Shown one piece after another: positions 8,245 to 14,867 of a DNA stretch of 64,000 nucleotides. The translations under genes and the position numbers were made by a program. The stretch comes from Rhizobium sp. BK313 (lineage in GTDB: Bacteria; Pseudomonadota; Alphaproteobacteria; Rhizobiales; Rhizobiaceae). The stretch lies in assembly GCF_014193655.1 (NCBI RefSeq), contig NZ_JACHZQ010000007.1, forward strand, positions 363,417-427,416, in the 5' to 3' direction. Position 1 is the first letter of the stretch, and each line of letters begins with the position of its first letter. Below the pieces are notes generated by a model that saw only the letters and a list, made by a program, of their open reading frames with translations, searched no databases and was not told the DNA's origin.

Positions 8245-8961
8245 TTATTGGCCGAGCCGAATGCCGCCGTCACAGATCAGCGTATGGCCGCTGGTAAAGC
8301 CGTTGCCGATCAGGAAAGCAATGGTCTCAGCGATCTCCTCTGGGCGGCCGACACGTCCGACCGGTGTGCGCGCGGCAAAGCTGGCAAAGGCCGGCCCCTT
8401 CTGTTCTTCGCCCAGGAAATCCCACCAGGGCGTGTCGACGACGCCGGGCGAAACGCAGTTCACTCGGATCGGCTTGAGCTCGACGGCGAGAATGGGCGCC
8501 AAAGCGGCTATTGCGGCGTTGATGGCTCCAAGCCCCGCCGTTCCCGGTAAGGCCGCCTGTGCCGAGACGGCGGAGACGAAGGTGATGCTGCCTTCTTTCG
8601 AGAGATAGGGAAGACAAGCCTGGGCGCAGGCAAAATGCGCGATCGTCTTCTGCTCGAAACCTTTTTTGACATCGGCAAGATCGACAGTAGCGAAGGGGCC
8701 GCCGCCATTGCCGCCGCCCAGTGCCAGAACGAGATGATCGAACGGCCCGATCGCCTGGAAGGTTTTGGCGAGACTGGTGAGGTCGGCGGCATCCATGGCG
8801 ATTGCAGCGACTTCGCCGGTGAGGCCTTGTGCCGCCGCCTTCAGCTTCGCTTCGTCGCGACCTGTAATGGTAACCCGATATCCTTTTTCTAAGAGATGAG
8901 CGGCGCTCGCGAGGCCGATGCCAGAGGAGCCGCCAATGATGACGGCGTGTTGGGATGACAT
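8245..8961 (-). CDS. SDR-family protein lacking the catalytic Tyr-Lys pair
   Basis: A 238-residue Rossmann protein with the short-chain dehydrogenase nucleotide motif GGSSGIG at 10-16, an acidic block near residue 57 (MDAADLTSL), the C-terminal RVNCVSPGVVDTPWW segment and GRVGRPEEIAETIAFLI. Where the family has YxxxK, the sequence reads LGAIN (144-148), so Leu replaces Tyr and Asn replaces Lys, though the surrounding helix (NAAIAALAPILAVELKPIRVN) aligns well. Normal SDR chemistry is therefore doubtful; it may be a divergent or non-catalytic member. It is one of two SDR genes in a row on this strand. Confidence 0.88.
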   Translation of the reverse strand: MSSQHAVIIGGSSGIGLASAAHLLEKGYRVTITGRDEAKLKAAAQGLTGEVAAIAMDAADLTSLAKTFQAIGPFDHLVLALGGGNGGGPFATVDLADVKKGFEQKTIAHFACAQACLPYLSKEGSITFVSAVSAQAALPGTAGLGAINAAIAALAPILAVELKPIRVNCVSPGVVDTPWWDFLGEEQKGPAFASFAARTPVGRVGRPEEIAETIAFLIGNGFTSGHTLICDGGIRLGQ

Positions 8962-9009
8962 GATTTGTCTCCTTGTTGTGTGGTCGATGATAGGAATATC
9001 GGACTGCTT

Positions 9010-9828
9010 TCAGGCGAGGCCGGTGAGCTCGCGGCTGAGGATGCGAAGCTGCTTACGCGCGGCCGCGTCATAGGCTTGGGCATTGGCGCGGGAAGGGCGC
9101 TGCCCGTCGTAATAGAGGCCGGTGTGTCCTTCGAGGTTGGCACCCACAGCCAGGTTGAGAATGGCGTCGGCGCCTTGATCGACCGTGCTCATAGGAGCGA
9201 CGCCGGCCTGGCGCACCATGGTAGTGTTCATGTAGGTCGCGGGGTGCAGGCAGTTGACGGTAACGCCGGTATCAGCCAGTTCCTCGGCGAGATCGAAAGT
9301 GAACATGATCTGCGCCAGCTTGCTCTGGCAATAGGCGCGCACGCCGCTATAGCCGCGTGTCAGCATGACATCGGAGAAGTCGATGGGCTGCTGACCGACG
9401 GAGGAAACGTTGACGATGCGGGCGGGGCTGCTCGCCTTCAATAGCGGCAGCAGGCGGTGCGTGAGCAGGAAGCCGGCAAGATAGTTCACCGCAAAACGCA
9501 GTTCGTGCCCGTCGCGGCTGACCTGGCGGTTCGCGTCATGGCCGCTGGTGCCGATACCGGCATTGTTGATCAGAATGTCGAGGTGATCATGATCGCCCTT
9601 GATTGCGTCGGCCAGGCCGCGGACCTCGTCCAGCGATGAAAGATCGGCGGGGTAAAAGGTCGCTTTCCCACCCGCGCCATGAATGCTGGAAAGCAGGCTC
9701 TCAGCGCGCGCTTTGTCCCGTCCATGCACCTGCACTATCGCGCCCGACACGGCAAGCCTTTCCGCAACCCTGCGGCCGACGCCGTCCGTCGAGCCGGTGA
9801 CTAGGATCGTCTTGTCGCGCATGTCCAT
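9010..9828 (-). CDS. Short-chain dehydrogenase/reductase
   Basis: A complete classical-type SDR of 272 residues: TGSTDGVGRR nucleotide-binding loop near the N-terminus, DLSSLDEV, NNAG (DILINNAGIGTSG), and the active-site YCQSK. ATG 9828 is chosen because GGAGG stands 8 bases upstream, while the open frame reaches back to 9885 without such a signal. The protein resembles the retinol-dehydrogenase/protochlorophyllide-like SDR subgroup, but its substrate is unknown. It is divergent from an MmyB-type regulator at 9930, a common pairing, so control by that regulator is likely. Confidence 0.9.
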   Translation of the reverse strand: MDMRDKTILVTGSTDGVGRRVAERLAVSGAIVQVHGRDKARAESLLSSIHGAGGKATFYPADLSSLDEVRGLADAIKGDHDHLDILINNAGIGTSGHDANRQVSRDGHELRFAVNYLAGFLLTHRLLPLLKASSPARIVNVSSVGQQPIDFSDVMLTRGYSGVRAYCQSKLAQIMFTFDLAEELADTGVTVNCLHPATYMNTTMVRQAGVAPMSTVDQGADAILNLAVGANLEGHTGLYYDGQRPSRANAQAYDAAARKQLRILSRELTGLA

Positions 9829-9929
9829 CGTAATCGCCTCCATTTCGTCTCTGCCGTGATATTTGGCAGTTTGCGAAAGCGACAAACAGTTCTTGCTTTA
9901 TCCTAGTATTCATCCTGCTATGGTAGCCC

Positions 9930-10793
9930 ATGACCATCAATCAGCATCAAACCATTCTCGAAGCCAGGCGCCGTGAGTTTGGCGCTTTCCTGCGGTCTCG
10001 CCGGGAGAAGCTGATGCCGGCAAGCGTGGGGCTGCCGGAAGGATTTCGCCGGCGGACGCCGGGCCTACGACGCGAGGAAGTGGCGCTTCTCGCCGGTGTC
10101 GGGGCCACCTGGTACACCTGGCTGGAGCAGGGGCGGGATGTGCGTGCCTCAGCGGAGGTGCTATCGGCGCTCGCCGATGCGTTGCGGCTCGACCCGGCGG
10201 AACGACGCCATCTTTTCACCCTGAGCGATCGGCCATCGGCGGAAATCCCGTCGCGCGGGCCGGAGGAAGTGTCGGAATCGCTGCGACGGATGCTTGCGAG
10301 CCTCACCGGCCAACCCGCCTACGTCCTCGGCCGGCGCTGGGATGTGCTTGCCTGGAACGCGGCGGCGGTGGCTCTTTTCGGCGATTACGGCCTGTTGCAG
10401 GGCGATGCGCGCAACAGCGTCCATCGGGTGTTCACCGATCCCGCCCACCGTGAGCTATTGGTCGATTGGGAGATAGTGGCGGCGAATTCGCTAGCCATGT
10501 TCCGCGCCGAAAGCGCCCGCTACGCCGGCGATCCCGACTTCGAGCGGCTGATCGCCACGTTGACGCAGGCAAGCCCGGAATTTCGCGCCTGGTGGCCGAA
10601 ACAGGAAGTGCTGCGGCCGCTCGCGGGTCACAAGCGCTTGCGCCATCCTCAAGGTGGGTTGATGACGTTCGAATATACCGCTCTCGCCGTCATAGACCGG
10701 CCGGATATGAAGCTGGTCGTCTATACGCCTCTGGATGAGGACGGAACCGGCGAGAAGCTGAAAGCACTGCTGAGCCATAACGCCAAAATCTGA
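9930..10793 (+). CDS. XRE-family regulator with MmyB-like ligand-binding domain
   Basis: A 287-residue transcription factor. Residues about 15-85 form an N-terminal helix-turn-helix (FGAFLRSRREKL, RTPGLRREEVALLAGVGATWYTWLEQGRDVRAS). The remainder is the MmyB-like PAS-type ligand-binding domain (YVLGRRWDVLAWNAAAVALFGDY, NSVHRVFTDPAHRELLVDWE, PEFRAWWPKQEV, HPQGGLMTFEYTAL). In this family the second domain binds fatty-acid-like ligands in the studied member. The divergent SDR gene at 9010-9828 is its likely target. Confidence 0.92.
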   Translation: MTINQHQTILEARRREFGAFLRSRREKLMPASVGLPEGFRRRTPGLRREEVALLAGVGATWYTWLEQGRDVRASAEVLSALADALRLDPAERRHLFTLSDRPSAEIPSRGPEEVSESLRRMLASLTGQPAYVLGRRWDVLAWNAAAVALFGDYGLLQGDARNSVHRVFTDPAHRELLVDWEIVAANSLAMFRAESARYAGDPDFERLIATLTQASPEFRAWWPKQEVLRPLAGHKRLRHPQGGLMTFEYTALAVIDRPDMKLVVYTPLDEDGTGEKLKALLSHNAKI

Positions 10794-10802
10794 TTGCCCG
10801 GC

Positions 10803-11780
10803 TCACGCTTTAGGATACGTCCCTTCCTCAAAGACCTCGTCACGATAGCCCCTGACGCCGATATCTACGGCGAGTTGACTGCGGAAATCCCTGCCTGTCC
10901 GGAGGCAATCGAGAACATGACGGAAATCATATTCCGGTCGCCAGCCGAGTTCCGATGTCGCCAGCCGATTGACGTAAACGCGGTCGAGTTCCGGAAACAG
11001 TCTCCAATTGCGTTCGGCGTAAAGTGACGCGCAGTCGGGGAACAGGCGCTCCACGACGGCAGCCGCGTCGCGGCGTAGCGCTGCCATATCGGCTTGTTCG
11101 AAAGGCGTCGTTGCCGAGATTATGAAGCGGCCGAAGCCGATCGCCTTTGCTTTTTCCGCTGCCAGCAAATGCGCGGAAACCACGTCGGCAATATCGACGC
11201 GGCGGTTGAGCAGCTCGTTGGCCTGGACATTGTCCTGGGTGAACTTACCTCGAACCGCATCGTCGGTTTCGGGGAAGAAGCGCGAGGTGCGCAGCAAGAT
11301 CACGGACAGCTTATGGCGGCGATGGAAGAGTTCGCAAAGGCTTTCGGCGGCAACCTTTGAGAAGCCGTAGATGTTCCTCGAAATGGGCGCGACCCCTTCG
11401 GTGATCCATGCTGCCGGCTCCCCAGCGGCAGGTGTCAGCGCCGCGCCGAAAGCGCTTGTCGTGCTGGTGAAGACAAAGCGCTCAATGCCTTGTGATACCG
11501 CCTCTTCCAGAAGATTCAGCGTGCCCGTCAGGTTGGTGTCGAGGAAATCCTGGTTGCTATGGGTTGCTATATGCGGCTTGTGCAGGGTGGCGGTGTGCAG
11601 CACCGCGTGAACGCCGGCCATCGTTTCGCGGACAAAACCACGGTCGGCGATGGAGCCGATTTGGTCAGTGAATGCAGAGGGTTTGATGTCGATACCACGT
11701 ACCATCTGTCCGCCCGACCTCAACGTTCGCATCAATGCTTCACCGAGATGGCCTGAACTGCCTGTCACCAATATTGCCAT
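10803..11780 (-). CDS. NAD(P)-dependent epimerase/dehydratase family protein
   Basis: A 325-residue extended SDR. It starts MAILVTGSSGHLGEAL with the GxxGxxG nucleotide loop, has an FVFTSTTSAFGAA segment and YGFSK as the YxxxK pair. ATG 11780 is supported by GGGGAG about 9 bases upstream; the frame runs 15 codons further back without support. It converges on the MmyB regulator gene with only 9 bases between them and is not obviously in an operon. The substrate, probably a nucleotide sugar or similar, cannot be told. Confidence 0.88.
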   Translation of the reverse strand: MAILVTGSSGHLGEALMRTLRSGGQMVRGIDIKPSAFTDQIGSIADRGFVRETMAGVHAVLHTATLHKPHIATHSNQDFLDTNLTGTLNLLEEAVSQGIERFVFTSTTSAFGAALTPAAGEPAAWITEGVAPISRNIYGFSKVAAESLCELFHRRHKLSVILLRTSRFFPETDDAVRGKFTQDNVQANELLNRRVDIADVVSAHLLAAEKAKAIGFGRFIISATTPFEQADMAALRRDAAAVVERLFPDCASLYAERNWRLFPELDRVYVNRLATSELGWRPEYDFRHVLDCLRTGRDFRSQLAVDIGVRGYRDEVFEEGTYPKA

Positions 11781-11866
11781 GCGATCACACTCCCCGGTTT
11801 TCGCCGAGGAACTATAAGTGTGCAACAGATCCGGGCAATCTGGAAAATCTGCAGGGTCCTATAGTC

Positions 11867-12190
11867 TCAACCCTCCAGATCATTCCTCAGCCGATCGAGG
11901 ATAGACAGAGCACGGCCGGCATAGGCGCTGATCCAGCGGTCGTGAATCTGCTTGATCGGCAGGCTGTTGAGATGATTCCAGCGTTCCCGGCCTTCCTTCC
12001 TGGCGATCACCAGGTCAGCCTCCTCCAGCACCTTCAGATGCTGCATCACCGTGCAACGGTCCATATCCGCAAAGGTCTCGCAGAGCATGCCGGTCGTCCT
12101 CGGCGCCTCTTTGAGCATATCGAGGATTTCGCGCCGGCGGCGATGCGCCAGGGCCTTGAAAATGAGGTCGCTATCCGATTCGCTTGACAT
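11867..12190 (-). CDS. ArsR-family winged-helix regulator
   Basis: A 107-residue ArsR/SmtB-type regulator (FKALAHRRRREILDMLKEAPRTTGML, CTVMQHLKVLEEADLVIARKEGRERWNHLN). The metal-binding ELCV box of ArsR is absent, as in the subgroup that sits beside SRPBCC/AHSA1 genes. It is divergent from such a gene at 12264. A perfect palindrome covers its own start codon, and no ribosome site is visible at normal distance, so its mRNA may be leaderless and self-repressed. The ligand is unknown. Confidence 0.9.
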   Translation of the reverse strand: MSSESDSDLIFKALAHRRRREILDMLKEAPRTTGMLCETFADMDRCTVMQHLKVLEEADLVIARKEGRERWNHLNSLPIKQIHDRWISAYAGRALSILDRLRNDLEG

Positions 12191-12208
12191 GTTATATTTT
12201 TATAACAT
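12189..12208. promoter_or_regulatory. Palindrome at the ArsR start codon, probable operator
   Basis: ATGTTATA and TATAACAT are perfect 8-base arms around TTTT. The left arm includes the complement of the ArsR ATG (12188-12190), so bound repressor would block both the regulator's own start and the divergent promoter. Confidence 0.6.
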
Positions 12209-12263
12209 AATTCCTTCGATCGCAATGGAGAGACAGCCACGATCGGAAAGCGGAGGAGAGACC

Positions 12264-12746
12264 ATGACATTGAATGTTCGCATCTCGGGACGCATCGGCC
12301 GCAAGGTGGAAGAGGTCTTTGATGCAGTCGTCAATCCGAAGAAGCTCTCGAGCTATTTCACCACCGTCGGCGGCGCCAGCGCGCCGCTCGTGGCGGGGAC
12401 GACCGTAATCTGGTGGAAGAACGCGCCGGTGGAGGTCAACGAGGTGGAGACCGACCGACGTATCGTCTTTCATTGGGACAGCGGTACCGGCGAAGACGGC
12501 GCGCGCTACAGGACAAAGGTGGAGATGACATTCGAACCGCTCGACGATGGCGGCACCCTGGTGACGATCGAAGAGTCCGGCTGGCGCGAGGACGCGGCCG
12601 GCCGCCGCGGCACCTATCTCAATTGCGAGGGCTGGACTCAAATGCTTTGCTGCATGAAGGCCTTCGTCGAATACGGCATCAATCTGCGCGAAGGGTTCTT
12701 CCTGAGCGAAATGCGCGGCGTGCCCGCGGAGGCGCCGGATCGGTGA
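12264..12746 (+). CDS. SRPBCC/AHSA1 domain protein
   Basis: A 160-residue protein of the START-like hydrophobic-cavity fold (activator of Hsp90 ATPase 1-like). Typical pieces are GRKVEEVFDAVVNPKKLSSYFT near the N-terminus, WWKNAPVEVNEVETDRRIVFHWDS, TKVEMTFEPLDDGGTLVTIEESGW, and a C-terminal helix (WTQMLCCMKAFVEYGINLREG). ATG 12264 follows a strong GGAGGAGAG ribosome site; the open frame extends upstream through the palindrome but that part is non-coding. It pairs divergently with the ArsR-type gene, a widespread arrangement. Its ligand is unknown. Confidence 0.92.
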   Translation: MTLNVRISGRIGRKVEEVFDAVVNPKKLSSYFTTVGGASAPLVAGTTVIWWKNAPVEVNEVETDRRIVFHWDSGTGEDGARYRTKVEMTFEPLDDGGTLVTIEESGWREDAAGRRGTYLNCEGWTQMLCCMKAFVEYGINLREGFFLSEMRGVPAEAPDR

Positions 12747-12756
12747 CAGGCACCGC

Positions 12757-14022
12757 TCACGTGCTGCTCGAGACCGCAGCCTGACACTCTTCTCGGCGGC
12801 GCGTGGCCGCCCAGAAGACCAGTGCAAGCGTGCTGACCCCGGCGCCAAGCATGCAGACGCCGGACCAGCCCCCATGGCCGTAGACAGTTGTCGAGGCGAT
12901 TGCGCCGGTCGCACTTCCAACCGAATAGAACACCATATAACCGGCCACCAGTCTGCTACGCGCTTCCGGACGCCGGGCAAAGATCATGCTCTGATTGGTG
13001 ACGTGAACCGCCTGGATTGCCAGATCCAGAGCCACGACGCCGATGATCGCCGGCCAGATCGACCATTGCATCAGGGCGATCGGCAGCCAGGCGACCAGCA
13101 TTAGGGCGAGAGCAAGGCCGGTGGTCCGCTCGCCGAGCCCGCGGTCAGCAAGCCGCCCCGCGCCGCTTGCCGCGATTGCGCCGGCCATGCCTGCGAGGCC
13201 GAAGAGGCCGATTTCCGTATGCGTGAGAGACATGGGCGCGGCGCTCAGCGGCAGCACCATTGCGGTCCAGAAGATGCTGAAGGTCATGAAGATCAGCAGT
13301 GCCAAAACGGCGCGCACACGAAGAAGCGGCTCGCGGACAAACAGGAACGGTATCGACCACAACAGCTTGGCATAGGATTGCGGCGCTTCGTTGCGTGAGT
13401 GTCGTGGCAACGACCAGGCAAGTAGTACCGTCATCGACAAGGTCAGTGCTGCCGAGCTCAGATAGACCAGCCGCCAGCCGCCGACATCGGCAAGCACGCC
13501 GGAAACGAAGCGCGCCAACAGGATGCCGATCACCACGCCGCTCGTCACGGTGCCCACAGCCCTTCCGCGATGGGCCGCGTGGGCCAACGTCGCCGTCAGG
13601 GCGACCAGACTTTGCACGACGACCGCCAGCATACCGACCGCCGCCATCCCTGTGAGCAGCACCGCAAAGTCCGACGCGGATGCAACGATTGCCAGCGCTA
13701 TTGCCGAGAGCGCTGCCTGACCAAGGATCAGGCGGCGGCGATCGATGCTGTCGCCCAGCGGAACCAGAAAAATGAGGCCGAGTGCATAGCCGATTTGCGT
13801 CACCGTCACGACGATGCCGATGGATGCGGCATCGACACCGAAATCGCCGGCCATGGCATCCAGCAACGGCTGTGCGACATAGACGTTGGCGACACTGAGA
13901 CCGCAGGCGATGGCAAAAAGCAGTGTGGTGGCCGGTGTCAGCCCCCGCTCGGCGCCGATCTTAGTCTCAAGGATAACTCCGTCCTCGCCGAAGCGGCCAT
14001 TTTCACTCATACGACTCTCCAT
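12757..14022 (-). CDS. MFS transporter, drug-efflux type
   Basis: A 421-residue major facilitator with about 12 membrane helices. The motif-A loop between helices 2 and 3 is readable (GLIFLVPLGDSIDRRRLILG), and the opening NVYVAQPLLDAMAGDFGVDAASIGIVVTVTQ is typical of YnfM/YgaY-like efflux proteins. Met1 (14022) or Met5 (14010, with GGAGA upstream) may be the start. It is divergent from an HxlR-family regulator, which fits an inducible exporter of a toxic small molecule, but the substrate is unknown. Confidence 0.92.
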   Translation of the reverse strand: MESRMSENGRFGEDGVILETKIGAERGLTPATTLLFAIACGLSVANVYVAQPLLDAMAGDFGVDAASIGIVVTVTQIGYALGLIFLVPLGDSIDRRRLILGQAALSAIALAIVASASDFAVLLTGMAAVGMLAVVVQSLVALTATLAHAAHRGRAVGTVTSGVVIGILLARFVSGVLADVGGWRLVYLSSAALTLSMTVLLAWSLPRHSRNEAPQSYAKLLWSIPFLFVREPLLRVRAVLALLIFMTFSIFWTAMVLPLSAAPMSLTHTEIGLFGLAGMAGAIAASGAGRLADRGLGERTTGLALALMLVAWLPIALMQWSIWPAIIGVVALDLAIQAVHVTNQSMIFARRPEARSRLVAGYMVFYSVGSATGAIASTTVYGHGGWSGVCMLGAGVSTLALVFWAATRRREECQAAVSSST

Positions 14023-14031
14023 CTTCGCAAG

Positions 14032-14050
14032 TGGTTCTATAATAAGACCA
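14032..14050. promoter_or_regulatory. Imperfect palindrome between MFS and HxlR genes
   Basis: The 19 bases have the form TGGT-nn-TAT-A-ATA-nn-ACCA, symmetrical except two positions per arm. They lie in the 84-base gap between the divergent MFS and HxlR genes, a plausible HxlR operator. Confidence 0.4.
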
Positions 14051-14106
14051 GTTGCGAAGGTGTTTGTCTAGTCCTATGTTGGAACCGGCTGCGGATCGGT
14101 AGTGAG

Positions 14107-14574
14107 ATGGAGGAGCCCTTGGTTAAACGCACCAGTTTGAAGGCAGCAGATTGTCCGGTGGCGCGGGCGTTGGATGCGATCGGCGACTGGTGGTCGCTTC
14201 TGATTATCCGCGACGCCCTCGACGGCATGCGGCGTTTCGGGGAGTTTCAGAAGAGCCTGGGTGTGGCCAAGGGCATCTTGTCGGGTCGTCTGCATAACCT
14301 GGTGGATGTCGGCGTGCTGGAACTCGTCCCGGCGTCTGACGGAAGTGCCTATCAGGAATATCGGTTGACCGAGAGAGGGCGCGGGCTTTTTCATGTCGTC
14401 GTTGGGCTGCGGCAATGGGGGGAGACGCACCTGTTTTCTCCCGAAGAAGCTCACTCGGAACTGGTGGATATCGCCAAAGAGGAGCCGGTCGAAAAACTCG
14501 AACTGCGATCAGGAACGGGACGCTTGCTCGGCTGGGAAGATACGATCGTTCGAAAGGTGCATCGGAAGGTGTGA
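14107..14574 (+). CDS. HxlR-family transcriptional regulator
   Basis: A winged-helix regulator of about 155 residues with the HxlR signature: CPVARALDAIGDWWSLLIIRDALDGMRRFGEFQKSLGVAKGILSGRLHNLVDVGVLE. The conserved Cys before PVARALD is the position used for redox or electrophile sensing in some members. ATG 14107 is assumed; a TTG at 14121 follows GGAGGA and is an alternative start. Divergent to the MFS gene, it probably controls it. Confidence 0.9.
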   Translation: MEEPLVKRTSLKAADCPVARALDAIGDWWSLLIIRDALDGMRRFGEFQKSLGVAKGILSGRLHNLVDVGVLELVPASDGSAYQEYRLTERGRGLFHVVVGLRQWGETHLFSPEEAHSELVDIAKEEPVEKLELRSGTGRLLGWEDTIVRKVHRKV

Positions 14575-14867
14575 CCCGGCCGGCATTTCCTGATAGAGAG
14601 CTGCGTTGACGGCAGGTCACACAGTTCACTTTTCTGTGTGGATAAGCTCAAATTCCGGATGAATGACAAATTCCTTTAAATAATAACAGATTCATTGCTG
14701 GGGGAACGAGTCCTGCGCCAAAATTGCCCAAATTCAGAATGATGGGAGCGCTCGAGAAGAAGAGCCCGTCGAAAGAAGTGCAGGCGGTAACACAGAGATG
14801 CAAGATTAGCGTTACTGCACATCCGAGCAAACGGGACCGGCGAAAGCCAATTCAAAACAGGTAGAGT
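14575..14867. other. Upstream region of lpiA
   Basis: This 293-base gap holds a CACACAG/CTGTGTG hairpin at 14618-14640 just after the HxlR gene, then an A+T-rich part (about 14660-14690) that may hold the lpiA promoter. No RNA gene or coding ORF is apparent. Confidence 0.45.

Noticed and set aside
9829..9929. Possible operator dyads (CTGCC/GGCAG; CAGTTTG near CAAACAG) between SDR and MmyB genes
   Set aside because: Arms are short or imperfect, so no operator is claimed.
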